NCBI GenBank assembly: GCA_023231475.1
Contig: JALJEE010002622.1
Coordinates: 23,813-87,812 of the forward strand
DNA from: Seison nebaliae
Taxonomy: Eukaryota > Rotifera > Pararotatoria > Seisonacea > Seisonidae
Direction: 5' to 3'
DNA length: 64,000 nucleotides
The notes under the pieces were generated by a model that was not told where the DNA came from, ran no database searches, and saw nothing but the letters and a program-made list of their open reading frames with translations. A program made the translations under genes and the position numbers. Of this stretch, positions 49,801-61,460 are shown in pieces (position 1 is the first letter of the stretch; each line of letters opens with the position of its first letter).

Positions 49801-52800
49801 ACTTGATCATCAAAACTGAAGAATACATTTTTGATAATCATTTTATGAACACATCCCGACGAAACAGATCATTTAACCTAATAAAAATTTGGGAGAAATT
49901 TAAACATAATTTAATGATCATTATCGATCGGGAGTGGGACGGAAGAGCAGCACCGGTCAAATCTACTAATCGAACCGTTCTCGTGTGCTCCACATTCTTA
50001 ACAAAATTTTCTACTTCCTTCAATGATGGTTATTGCATGGTTAATAAGAAGGTTCGTGTGAGAGTTGCATCATCAAGTATGTCGTCAATGATTCAAGTAA
50101 TGATATATGTCTCCTTCTCCGATAGTGTTGGTGGTGATGGTGGTGTTGTCTCAACTACAGATATTTTAATAATATCATATTATTAATTGTGCACCAGTCC
50201 ATCCCCACCATTCTTCAGAGAATCATTTTTCTAGTTGTTTGTTAATTACTGCGATAAGTAACGGGTATTTATAATTGGAAATTTATTAGTTGGCCAAACT
50301 CATAAAAAAAGAAGAAGAGAAAGAAAATTACGTTTTTTAACTGCGCAACCTAAACAGTTTTAAGTTATTTACATTTGTGTGATATGGAAATTTATCTTCT
50401 TATTTGTCTTTACACAATCCTTCATTTTTATGTCCTCACCACTTCTCTCTCTCTCTCTTTCTCTCGGAAGAGAAACGATTCGGCAACTAAATGATGTGAT
50501 GTAAGATGAATTCTCCATTTCATTTTCTTGTTCGTGATCTGCCTCTTAATTGGAGTGGGCAGTGAGTGAGTGAGAGCGGGGGGAATAGCATCTCGGGGAT
50601 TGTGTTCAGGAGAATGTCAAGAATTGATGAGATAAGACAGATTGGGAGAGGAGTGAAAGCTTCAACATTGAAATCAAACTGAATTGCCCTACTTCACTCG
50701 GGAAGTAAAGGTCATTGATGAGATGACGTGTCCTCGCACCACCATTCCGAGAGAAGTAGACTACGTAAGAAAAAACTGTTAGTTTGATTTGACTAATTAT
50801 GATATTAATTCGATTATCTTCAATTCTTTTTCAATTTCAAATATTTTTTCAAGTCTTTTTGTGCATATGAACACTTCGATGACTTCTCTCCCAATCATCA
50901 TCATCATCGTCTCTCTTTACCTTTATAATTTATTCAAATTTGAATTTTATCGTTCAATCATTCTTTCTTCAACACATCATTCGCTTTGTCTTCCAAGTTC
51001 ACATTCTTCGGGGGCTAATGATAAATGGCTTCACCATTTCGAACTACACCTGCTCTCATTTCCAATTATGTTGTCGTCGAACGAACTTGTCGGGTTTGAG
51101 CAAGCACAATATGAGACTATTTATCACTTTTCTCAATAATATTCATCGAATTATCTTCTGTTTACAATGAAAGTAAGACATCGATAATGGAGAGTATGTA
51201 ATGATGATGGTGATGATGATGGAGAATATGTGTGAATTTCTATCGGACTTATTTTCAGTTAAGACATGAGTTACTTCTCAACTCATTCATTTAGATCAAT
51301 GGACTCATGAAGTAGTTGTAAGATAGTCAAACACAATTTTTCTCCTTCATCAAAATTAACACCAACTTTTTCGTTGATAGAACTAGTGTTATTGTTATAG
51401 TGATGGTAAATTGTTACTCTCCTAACGGTTCACAGATGAGGGCTTCACAGACGACTACCCTTAATGTATGATATAACGATCATGTTCGAAGTAACTGTTA
51501 TTGTGATGTGTTTTCCTTCACATACTTAACCGATGAAATTACATGTTTCTTTCCTATATCCTTTCTACCACCCATTCCCCCCCATCATCTCCATATGTGT
51601 ATCGTCGTCGAACTTTCGTATTTATATGTGTGCGGTACGGAGACTATATACACCGTAATACGAAAAAAAAACATATATTGTGTGTGTGTTTTTTTTTGTG
51701 TGTATGTGTGTGTAGTACGAGCGTAAGTTTTACAAGTAAGTTTTAGTCAAACTTATCATAAGATGGGAATGGAGGAGGGAAGGAAGTAGCAGAGTATCCA
51801 TTGGCTGGTACTACTATTGGTCGATGCTCCTTAAAACAGTTATGAGATAACTCTTGGAAAAATGTGTAAGAAATTATTGAATATTATTGGGAAAGAATAA
51901 CATTAGAATGTTTCAGCAGTTGGACTGTGAGAAGATGGACTGATTTATACAAATTGCCAATAAATTTGGTAAGGTGTCTGTATTATTAAGGCGAGGGGGA
52001 AGGGAAGGAGAATTTCATTGGAGAAATGTTTCCAGTTGATGGAAAGAAAATATACGAAAGACCATATAAAACATTAATTTTCATTAATTGCCAATACTTA
52101 ACCAATTTAACAATGCTTCCTTGATTAGATTGAGTTGAATAAAAAAACCGGAAAGAAAAAGGCCAACCTTCATTTCGATTACTTTCCTTTCCCTGCTCAC
52201 ATATATTCGCTGTAAAAAGTAAAACATATATTCCTCTGACATTTCCCCATTCTTTCCACTCAATCTTATCCCTACAGTTAGTGCTCCTTATCATTACGAA
52301 GTTCATGAGGTACAGAAGTAGACTTCATAAAGTTTTGGTTTTCATTCATAAGAATGTGTATCTTCATCTCAACCTTATCTCACTTCGATTGTAGTTAATG
52401 AAAATTCTTCTTTCTATCATATATCGATACATCTCTTCCACGACGCATGATGTTGCTTCAACCATACTATGGTTACCATACAGAGCATCATCATCATCAT
52501 CATCATCATCCGTTTTTCTCTAATACCATACTTGTAGTAGTGTTACGTGAATGTGAATGTGGTGAAGTGAAATGTGTTAAGTGAAGGTCCGCTCTCTACA
52601 TATCGTTGCATTCCTAACAGTTTTTAGTCATAGTCATACTCACTCAAATACACAGTCAAAACGAGTTGAGTTAACGTATTCATTTCCTTCTTTTCCAATT
52701 CCAACTCCTTTTCTCTCCCCTCCTAATCCTCGTTTGAAACACGTCCCAATCCTCTTTTGACGTTGTACGTGTATGTGCTGGGGAGATGAAAGAAGGAAAG

Positions 52801-53042
52801 AAAGAAAATTTTCTTTTCTCATTTTCCCTTCATCCATCGTTTTACCAATGTATTGAACGATAACATGATTTATAATCTTGCCAATCTCCTCATCTATCGT
52901 CATCATCATCATCCGCGAGAATTGTTCAGAATTTAGTTGGGATGGACCTCATATCATGTATTGGTCCGAGATGAACGGACCAGAATTTTTTCGAATGACA
53001 AATTTCAAGATGTAAAGCTAGTTGTCTCCCTCATTCGAAACC

Positions 53043-53898
53043 CGGTGTTTTCGCCATCCTTTTTTTCCCACTCTCATTCGGACAGTTCGTCACCCTATAA
53101 TGGACAGTTCGCCACCCTGCTTGTATAATTTCGGCGTTTTCGTCACCCTTTTATAGAAATTTCTATGTATTTTTGGCGTTTTCGCCGCCTTTATATAAAA
53201 ATCAGAACTGCATTTTCCATAAATGGACAGTTCGTCACCTTTCTCGAAACAAAGTTTCACCTGTCTTTTGTCAATTATTGGTGAATACGTTACCAGTTAA
53301 TTATTGGTCTAATTATTTTATAACTTATAATTTAATAATATGTTGTTCTTTATAGGAAAAATTGTAAAGGAAAAATTTCATTGCTTTGGTTATAAATTAT
53401 ATTAAATAAATTATAAATTTATTTAATATAAAGACCCAAGAAGACCTAAGGCAAAACTAGAAAAGGACAAAAAATTGAAAGAGTTGCTCGATAATTTTAA
53501 CGAAGAAAATGTTTTCCATCATCTTAATCAAATCGATCAAATTTTACATTTATAACTTTTCCATATAAAACAAAATATTATTTTATCTCTGTTAATCTAT
53601 TTTTTATTATAAATATTGTTTCTTTCTTCTCCTTTTTTTCTTTTTCTTTTTGTACCTTTTATTACGAAAAAAATAAATAAATAAGACCATCATACCAATA
53701 ATTTACAAAACGATGGCGAAAATACCGAAATGCTATTGAAGAAGGGTGATGAACTGTCCATTTCTGGAAAATGCAGTTATGATTTGTATATAAAGGTGGC
53801 GAAAACACCAAAAATACATAAGTAAAGTGACGAACTGTCCATTATTAGAGTGGCGAACTATCCGAATTAGAGTGGAAAAAAGGATGGCGAAAACACCG
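53043..53898. mobile_element. Fold-back (long inverted repeat) element with internal ORF fragment
   Basis: The left arm (53043-53246) and right arm (53745-53898) are inverted copies, at roughly 85-90% identity by eye. Both start CGGTGTTTTCGCCATCC at the outer ends. They share TGGACAGTTCG, TATGTATTTTTGG and ACTGCATTTTCCA blocks, with about 49 extra bp in the left arm. Each arm is itself built of related units (TGGACAGTTCGCCACC and GGTGTTTTCGCCACC types). The 500-bp core holds a small open frame (53427-53555) reading KDPRRPKAKLEKDKKLKELL. Long inverted arms around a core are typical of Foldback or MULE-type DNA transposons. The class is not proven and I see no clear target duplication. Confidence 0.7.
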
Positions 53899-54645
53899 TG
53901 TACCCGTCATTCACCTCTCGCCCATTTGAGGGGGGAGTGTAGAGGGAGAGAATGAACGGTGTCATATATGAAATATTTGCTGGAAATGAGAGAGGTAACA
54001 TTGCTTAATTTGTTCATAAAATACATAATATGCTTTCCCATTCCCAATAAAAATAAAATATTTAATCAACCCTATCATAGTCGTCATGATAATGAGAATA
54101 ATATATTATTATTATTATTGAGTAATGAGAAAATATTTTCTTATTTAAATTATCGATGTCCTTATAGAGAGATTATATCTCGATAGGTGAGAGAGAGGAG
54201 GAGAAATTAGGCTCTTCCTTTCCCTAATGTCTTGTCTCTTCAATTGATTTAATTAAATTATCCAATTTCCCAAAACTCAATTATTCTTTGACCATTTCTC
54301 ATTTTAATGATCATCCATTGTCTTTTCTTTCATCAGATCTCCTCGAAATTTTCTAGATTAAACAAAAATCCATTTCACGTTATTGTTCGGTGAAACTGAT
54401 CCTCAATTGGATGTGTTCATTTTGAAGAGACAAATTAGTCAAACTTGTTCGTCATAGAAGCAACTCGTCAACATCCGCCTCCAGATTGTCTGAAGTTTCC
54501 CAACGAACTTTCAACCAACGATTCCATAACCGCAATTCCATAAAATAAAACTAATTTTCACTCCACAAAACAGATGATGTCTACAAGTTCATAATTTTCT
54601 TTGAAAATTCGAAGAAATTTCAAAAATTTAAATTTCCCATTTTAG
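53899..54645. other. Spacer or intron upstream of the 54.6-kb gene
   Basis: AT-rich sequence with no gene seen. The end (CCCATTTTAG) is the acceptor of the following coding exon, so at least the last part is intron. Confidence 0.4.
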
Positions 54646-56729
54646 AAAATGATAATTATCCGTCAACGTATGGTGATGTGAAAGAGCAGCATAAAAACAG
54701 GAAGACGAAACGGTTAATAATGCACGACGAATTCTATGAGGATTTGACGAACACTTCGAAAATGATGAAGGAGGAAAAGAAGAAAATTTCGAAAATTGTC
54801 CCGATGAAAATTAAAGTGTCGCCCGACTCATCGCCCCAATGGAAGATAGCGGCCAAAGTCTACAACTCGTTAAGGGAGTCGTCATCATTGATGAAGATGG
54901 GAGATTTGGATCTCGAGAGCGAATTGGAAGAATTGTCGAATAAACGTTTCAACGATAATCCACGTATACCGGTACCGTTCGATGAATATTCCGATAGTGA
55001 AAATGAATTTAATTATTCCGAACAACAACAACAACGACCAATCAAACATCAATTGGATATGAACGGAAATGTCGATAGTCTTTACGATTCGAATGATCAA
55101 CAACAAATCATCGATGATGATGAGATGGAGATGGAGGAAGGGAAGAGAAGAAGACAACGACAACGACGACGTCATCACAAGAATTATAATGACGATGCTC
55201 ATCGACAAGACCATTATTTATTCCATCGACAATTCCATCAAATTGACGATGATGATGACGATGATGATGATGATGATGATGATGATGACGACGAAAGTTT
55301 ATATTATGGAGCAGAGGAAGAGAATTTAATGAATTATATGAATTATCATAACAATCTTCAACGGGCGGAGAGTGAGAAGGAGAATAATAATTTCCTGATA
55401 AACGGTGAATTGAATTTCGGAGAGAATGATTTCGGGGGGAGAGAATTCGACAGTGAACATGACGATTTTCTGTGGGGAGATCTGTGTCTGTTGGATAAAT
55501 TCCGTTGTCAAGCTGAAACGATCCAACGAAGCGAATGTAATCTTGCCAACTACATTCCAGTCATCAACGACGACGACGAACGTAAATGGATCTTTTATTG
55601 TGACAGGTATGGTGAATTGCAAGTCTGTTCTAAGAACGACGCAAAAATCTTATTTGGAACACAGAAAGAAGATAAATGTGAAGAGAAAAAAGAAAATTCA
55701 AATGACATGACAATCTCATCAGAAAAGAAAAAAACATCTGGAGAAAGAACAAAAATCGACTCAACATCTCAACCATTCGACACGAAATTTCAAGAGACTA
55801 ACAACAACAAAATGGAAGAGAAGGACAACTCGGAAGAGAATGAAGAGAATTCGTTAAACGAATTCATCATCGACGATATCGATAATGTTCGGACGGAAGC
55901 GATCGAGAATTATCTCATGAAAATATTTAATTCATTCGGGAAGAATTCTCGAAGGAAAATTTTGAAAAAAAAAGACAATTTTCAAGAGCAAGATCAAATG
56001 AATTTGAATGTACCACCGGAATTAGTGAAAAATCTCTCTTACTCACTCTCTTGTTTCGCTCGGGAATTGTCTGAACAAATTCTTTATCAACATGAAATCT
56101 ACAAAATAAATCTCCTCCTTCGACGTCGTCGACGAGAGAGTTCTCGAGGTCGCAATTTCTTCTCATCCAAAACCATCTCATATGGTCAAATGATGAATGG
56201 TCGAGATTACATGAAATTAGGCGCCATCCATTTCCATCGAAATCATCAAACCGATACGGAAGTCGATGAAAAGAAGAAGAAGAAGAAGAAGAAAACTGAT
56301 AAGGAATTTCCTGCCAAGGAATTGTCGATCGTTCTGTTTGAAAAACAGAATGACGGTCAATGTCGTGCAACATCTCCATTTCTTTCCAATCAGAATCATA
56401 ATTCATCCACTACCACTACTATTGGAGATAAGACCGAATCGAAATTAACAGGAAAACGTCAATCGACAAAAAACAACAACAGTTCAAATAGTACGAGTAA
56501 AACCGTTCATTATTTACCAAAATTAAATAGAAATCGTATTAATCGATTAAATTATAGTCATCGGAATAGTTTCAACCAACCGCCACAACAACAACAACAA
56601 CAACAACAGCAAGCTACACAGCAGAAATATTTGAAACGTGTTAAAGAGGAGAAGTATCTTGACAATCGTTATTATATCTACGAATTGAGTGATGACGACG
56701 AAGAATTTCATTTATTACATATCGATTAG
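54646..56729 (+). CDS. Acidic low-complexity protein, large last exon (about 690 codons), unknown
   Basis: The exon begins after CCCATTTTAG at 54645 and reads NDNYPSTYGDVKEQHKN into a frame that runs to TAG at 56727-56729. The start codon is upstream, or at ATG 54720 if the first exon is untranslated. It has a protein-like N-terminal part (MHDEFYEDLTNTSKMMKEE, SPQWKIAAKVYNSLRE), an Arg/His stretch, and an Asp run of about 17 (55243-55295). A Cys-bearing segment follows (LWGDLCLLDKFRCQAETIQ, KWIFYCDRYGELQVCS) that may be a small folded unit. Then come Lys/Glu-rich sequence, a helix (PPELVKNLSYSLSCFARELS), basic runs and a CAA-coded Gln run near the end. There is no signal peptide or TM segment. 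No family is recognised; a nuclear protein is possible from the basic/acidic patches. Confidence 0.65.
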
Positions 56730-56748
56730 TTCTAGTCTTCCACATACC

Positions 56749-56786
<38 letters not shown>

Positions 56787-58335
56787 GATACATAATCAAA
56801 CCAACACAATTACACACACTCTCACATACACACTGAAGTACGCATAAACTATTTAGTGCACGATTACACACAAAAAAATGCACAATCTCACACAATACGC
56901 CCACATAAGATAAAACTCGAGAAAATTTCGAGACAAAACAGTTAATCATTTTTTATCCGTTCAACAACACAACAACAACAACAACAGCATTGTCACCAAA
57001 TTTCAATTTATTACTTTCAATTTTTATTAAGAAACTAATTGTTCTAGTCGTTCGAATGAAAAAAAATTATTTAGTTTCCTCATTTAAAAAAAAATCTAAT
57101 TTTCTTCAACTATTTTTCATTTATGAATTGAGATTCCTACTCTCTCCTCTCCCCACATTTCTTCATTGACGAATGTCTCATTTCATTATTATCTATTCAT
57201 TTCTTCGCTCCTTTTTAATTGTTATCGTATCTCAAACAAAAACAAACAAAATAATAATCAATAAATTCATCTCTTCATTCTCCACCATTCGACACGACGA
57301 AATAATTTTTCCCAACAAAAACTTCTTTCCCTTTTTTTTTCAACAAAACAAACCATTTTTTTTTTTGAATAGTGATTTTTAATTTCCAAACAGAATTCTC
57401 TTCTTTTTCAACACAATCAGTCTAAATAATTTTGTTTTCAACATATTATCAATTCGTCTCTCTTTCTCCCTCACTTTTCCATGTTTTTCCCCGTACCAGA
57501 AAAAAAAAAGAATTATGAACATTCTCCATCTTATTCGACTTTTCTCCACCAAATTTCCCAAAACAAAACATTCTCATCTTATCGACATGTGAACTAATTT
57601 TTCCTCCTGACTTTATTCCATTCTCGACAAAATTATTATTTATTCGACAAAAAAAAAGCATTCACATGAATTAAAAGAAAAATATTTTCTTCAACATTTT
57701 ATTGTGATTTCATTCTCGAATTCCATTCTTTAACCAACCTTTTTTTTTAGTTCATTCAATAATTATTTTCAATTCATTTTTTTTAACGATATACTCGACG
57801 AGAATTGGTTTGATTCCATCGACATATCTTCCATCGAGCACCTCCTTTATTTTTTTAGCGTCAGCGACAAAAGAACTTTTCCTCTTTTCTGATTATTTCT
57901 TATTTTACTTGTAGATAGTCCAATTTCGTACATGTATGCAGTAAACTAATTAAAATTTAATTACAGTATTTCTTTTCTCTCAATTCTATTCTCCACCACC
58001 ACCACCACCACCCCTAACAAAAAAAAACATATTCATTTGAACACTTTCATTTTATTTGTTAATAAGCTAATCCGATTTCTATTCAATATTCTTCTACTAC
58101 TACTATTACTACTACTATTACTCCTTTTCTTTCAATTCCATTTCAAAAGTTCGGAAAGAAAACAATCATTTCTCTTATTACACAAGAACAGAAAATTACA
58201 AATTAAACTTTTTCATTATCTCCGTTTTTTTTTGAAGAAAATTAAGAAATAAAAATATTCTACATTTGTTATCATCACTTCTTCTTCTCTTTGCCATTAT
58301 GAGAAAAAATATGGCGGAATAATTTTTAAGATAAA
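56730..58335. other. 3' UTR-like and convergent spacer
   Basis: Very AT-rich with many T8-T10 and A8-A10 runs, a (CA)n microsatellite at 56753-56781, a (CCA)n tract near 57994 and (CTA)n near 58094. No gene is supportable. Confidence 0.45.
56753..56781. repeat. (CA)n microsatellite
   Basis: About fourteen CA units, 24 bp past the stop of the acidic protein gene. Confidence 0.9.
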
Positions 58336-58616
58336 GAAAAATTTAAAAATTTATTTTGAAAAATTTTAAAATTTATTTTGAAAAATTTAAAAATTTATTT
58401 TGAGAAATTTAAAAATTTAGGTTGAAAAATTTAAAACTTTATTTGGAGAAATTTAAAACTTTATTTGGAGAAATTTAAAAATTTAGTTTGAAAAATTTAA
58501 AAATTTAGTTTGAAAAATCTAAAAATTTATTTTGACAAATTTAAAAATTTAGTTTGAAAAATTTAAAAATTTGTTTTGAGAAATTTAAAAATTTAGTTTG
58601 AAAAATTTAAAATTGT
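58336..58616. repeat. 21-bp AT-only minisatellite next to the RFC2 stop
   Basis: About 13 tandem units of 20-21 bp with core AAATTTAAAAATTTA joined by TTTTGA- or GTTTGA-type linkers, each a few percent diverged. The array stops about 10 bp before the RFC2 stop codon (58626), so it forms the RFC2 3' UTR or its immediate downstream flank. Confidence 0.9.
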
Positions 58617-58625
58617 CATTCAATT

Positions 58626-59935
58626 TTATTTGGAGATTTTACTCAATCGACATAAGAATGCTCGAAGTTGGAGTGGGGTGATATGGCCCTGAGCGTTCGC
58701 AACCTGAACCTCCGCCAATTGTTCGATGTATTTGAGATGAATTAATTCGTCATATTTTTGCGGGCCATTCTCCTTGTCCTCCATAAATCGACTGTCATCC
58801 ATCCGATAGATGATTTTCGATAATTGAATAAGAATATCTGAGGGGGAATATCCGTCTTTGAGTAATTCCTCCGTTTCGAGAAGTGCCTGATGAATGTTTG
58901 TGGAAGATTGACGAAGAATTCGTTTTAATAATATCGGATGAGCTTCATCACATACTTTATAGACGTTCGTTGCTGTCACAACTCCAAATCCGAAGTATGT
59001 CGATTGGAGATTGTTGATCGCTTGTCTCATGTCACCTTCGGATGATTGAATGATGGCGTTCAATCCTTCGACGGAACAAGAAACATTTTCAGCTTTCATG
59101 ATCTCCTTTAATCGATTGATCATTTCCATTTCTTCCAATCGTCGAAATCGAATGAAAACACATCGAGATTGGATAGCTTCTAGAAAAGTAGGATAATCAA
59201 ATGAAGAAATAAGAAAAATAATTGGAACCGATAATCTTACTCGATGTATTGGCAGCTAATGCAAATCTGGTAGTGGAACTGTTCATTTCCATAATGCGAC
59301 GTAACGCTTGTTGTGCAGCTTCTGTCATACTATCAGCTTCATCTAAAATGATGATTTTATGACATGTTTCTGGTAATTTCATTAATCTGGTAGCGAACGA
59401 TTTTATCCGATTTCTCACCACATCAATTCCACTAAATTCAAATTAAAACAAATTAAATTTTCAATTAAAAATTTTTTTTTATTATTAAAAAATTGAATTA
59501 AAATATTATTATTTTATTAATTAAAAGAAATAACCGTTCATTTGATGCATTCAATTCGAGAACAGCTTGCGGATAATATTCCTTCAATAATTCTCTAGCT
59601 AGACAATGAATGGAGGTGGTCTTTCCCACACCGGGTGGTCCCTGAAAAAAAGAGAAATTGATAACGGTAACGGAATGAAAAAAGAATGAGAACAGCCAAT
59701 AGAATATTTGGGATATTTCCATTTTGTGCGAAAATCTATTAGTTCCCTGTGAACTCATCAGAAAAGGAAGGGAGAACAAAGAAAACTTTAAATCGATCGA
59801 TAATTTCTTTATGTCCTAAAATGTCATTAATTTGAATCGGTCGATATTTCTCAATCCTTTCAAAATTCCATAAAATTAATTTGAATTAATTTATTGAAAA
59901 AGAAGAAAAAAAACGAACCAGGGAACTGATTCCAT
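58626..59935 (-). CDS. RFC2: Replication factor C subunit 2 (clamp-loader AAA+ subunit)
   Basis: RFC2 is one of the four small subunits of the RFC complex that loads PCNA onto primed DNA in the nucleus, and is also part of checkpoint and cohesion clamp loaders. Six exons: 59919-59935 (MESVPW), 59787-59856 ([14 protein letters not shown]), a 42-nt exon at 59694-59735 ([14 protein letters not shown]), 59535-59641, 59229-59431 and 58626-59179. The total is 330 aa, close to human RFC2 (354). Motifs in order are the RFC box EKYRP, Walker [28 protein letters not shown], Walker [10 protein letters not shown], the sensor region [11 protein letters not shown], the arginine-finger box SRC, and [14 protein letters not shown] with VCDEAHP, which separates RFC2 from RFC4/RFC5. 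All joins keep frame. The C-terminal collar is more divergent. Confidence 0.95.
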
Positions 59936-60351
59936 TTGGTGAGAAGAATTTGGGGAATAATCTAAAATTTAGATGGAGAAAAAGAAATCTGTTAAGAAAT
60001 GGAGATATTTGAAAGACCGCGAATAATTATCGTGTTGAGATAAACTAAATTTTTGAATATGATAAATTTATTTAAACAATTTCTCACTAATAAAAGAGAT
60101 GAATGAGTGAGTGAATGAGGAGTAATAAAATGAAATGACAATAGTAGAAAAAGAGATAAAAATGTTTTTCTTTATTACACGAAATGAAAAAGAAGTATTT
60201 TCTCATTAAATATTCTACTTAACCTCGAATCGGATTGATGAATAAAAATTTCTTCTTCTAATATTTTTTGGGAGAGGCGATGAGAGTGCGTTTGGAGAGA
60301 GTGTTGGTGAGGACACTTGTATTATCGAAATCTGTGAAATTGGATGACAGT
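59936..60351. other. Short spacer between RFC2 and ZNF207
   Basis: AT-rich, about 416 bp. It should contain the RFC2 promoter and the ZNF207 3' UTR. No element can be named. Confidence 0.5.
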
Positions 60352-61206
60352 TCAGAAAATAAAGTGTTCAGAATGAGAATAACTTTGATTTCTTTTCGAG
60401 TAGTTTGGTAGATGTGCGCGAAATTCCTCCAACGAGATATCGAAGGGTGGATGAAATAATTTCGATGATTTCCCAATTTCGATTTGTAGTGATGGTAATT
60501 GTAGGGTGGTTGTGTGATCGGACGGTACGACCATTTCTTTCCATCCCCCATTATTTGACGATAAATTATTATTATTATTATTATTATTATTGATTAATGT
60601 GGTGGTTGTGGGTGGTGGTGGCTGATTGTTAATCGGCGTAAATGATGTTGGAAGAATAAATAATTTCTGATTTGGTTGATCTTGTGATTTGTACATTAAT
60701 GTCGTTGACGTGCTAATATTATTTGGTTGTGTGATAATATTATTATATTTGGATATGAGAGGGATCGTAGTGACAGCGGGTGGTGGTGGAACTGGTATAT
60801 CCGCCAAAGGAACATTAGGAAATGGTGCTGATATTGATGGAATTGGAATATCGTCATTATTCGATGATGATTCCGTCACCGACATCAATTGTCGTTTGGC
60901 TTGATATAATCCTTCTAATTCAGCATTATGTGCTAATAAATCAGCGTCCGGTATTCCGTTCATACCAAAGATCTCTAACGAAATGTCGTCTCGACCTCGT
61001 GTGGCATTTGGCACGCGCTCAATCTTCTCTTTGTGCACCTGAATACAATGGATCTGCAATCCGGGACCTGTATACAATTTTTTATTGCAGAAAGCACACT
61101 TGAAATGACGCGCCTTCTGATGTTGAGTTAAGATTTTCGTATCGTCAAATTCTCGATTACAATACCAGCACCATGGTTTGGGTTCTCGACGTTTCTTCCT
61201 TCCCAT
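60352..61206 (-). CDS. ZNF207: BuGZ / ZNF207, Bub3-binding spindle-checkpoint zinc finger protein
   Basis: BuGZ binds and stabilises Bub3, promotes its kinetochore loading and binds spindle microtubules. The N-terminus is nearly identical to the family: MGRKKRREPKPWCWYCNREF then DDTKILTQHQKARHFKC (first C2H2), CAFCNKKLYTGPGLQIHCIQ with VH (second C2H2), then VPNATRGR, DISLEIFGMNGIPD. The middle (about residues 110-245) is Pro/Thr/Asn-rich and disordered, as in orthologues. Near the C-terminus, ISLEEFRAHLPNY (about 257-269) matches the GLEBS Bub3-binding motif (human ISLEERRAQLPKY), which supports conserved function. It is a single exon of 284 codons, shorter than human ZNF207 because the Pro/Gly-rich tail after GLEBS is absent. 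The ATG is fixed by the conserved MGRKK start. Confidence 0.95.
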   Translation of the reverse strand: MGRKKRREPKPWCWYCNREFDDTKILTQHQKARHFKCAFCNKKLYTGPGLQIHCIQVHKEKIERVPNATRGRDDISLEIFGMNGIPDADLLAHNAELEGLYQAKRQLMSVTESSSNNDDIPIPSISAPFPNVPLADIPVPPPPAVTTIPLISKYNNIITQPNNISTSTTLMYKSQDQPNQKLFILPTSFTPINNQPPPPTTTTLINNNNNNNNNLSSNNGGWKEMVVPSDHTTTLQLPSLQIEIGKSSKLFHPPFDISLEEFRAHLPNYSKRNQSYSHSEHFIF

Positions 61207-61460
61207 TATGCCAATTTGAATTTTTCAATCAATTCATCAAATAAATAAATAAATAATCTTCTTCCCGAATTTTGAGTGAGGAGCTTAAGATTTGAATATG
61301 AAATTCATTTTCTATTTTCCCCTATCTCTCTCTCTCTCTCTCTCTCCTTCATTCGTTCATTGGTTAATGGAAATTCAATAAATGTTTTGTTGGGAAAAAT
61401 TGAGAGAGTTGTTTTTTATTTTACATTTTCTAAAAAAGATGAAAAGACAAAAAAATTGAG
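61207..61460. other. Short spacer with (CT)n run
   Basis: 254 bp between MARS2 and ZNF207, with a CT microsatellite at about 61326-61347. It should contain the ZNF207 promoter and the MARS2 3' UTR. Confidence 0.5.

Larger units (their letters stand above)
44429..53042. other. Gene-poor DNA with a few exon-like islands
   Basis: AT-rich sequence with microsatellites: (ATG)n at 44444, (CA)n at 46029, (TA)n at 48978, (GT)n near 51680 and (ATC)n at 52487. The best exon-like spots are at 46632 (listed) and after the acceptor CACTTCTTGCAG at 48372, where a GC-richer frame reads RQEPATYSPLIYYS. No complete gene is recognised. Confidence 0.4.

Noticed and set aside
60258-60551. 97-codon minus ORF overlapping the ZNF207 3' end
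   Set aside because: Another frame of the ZNF207 last part; only worth testing as a possible alternative 3' exon.
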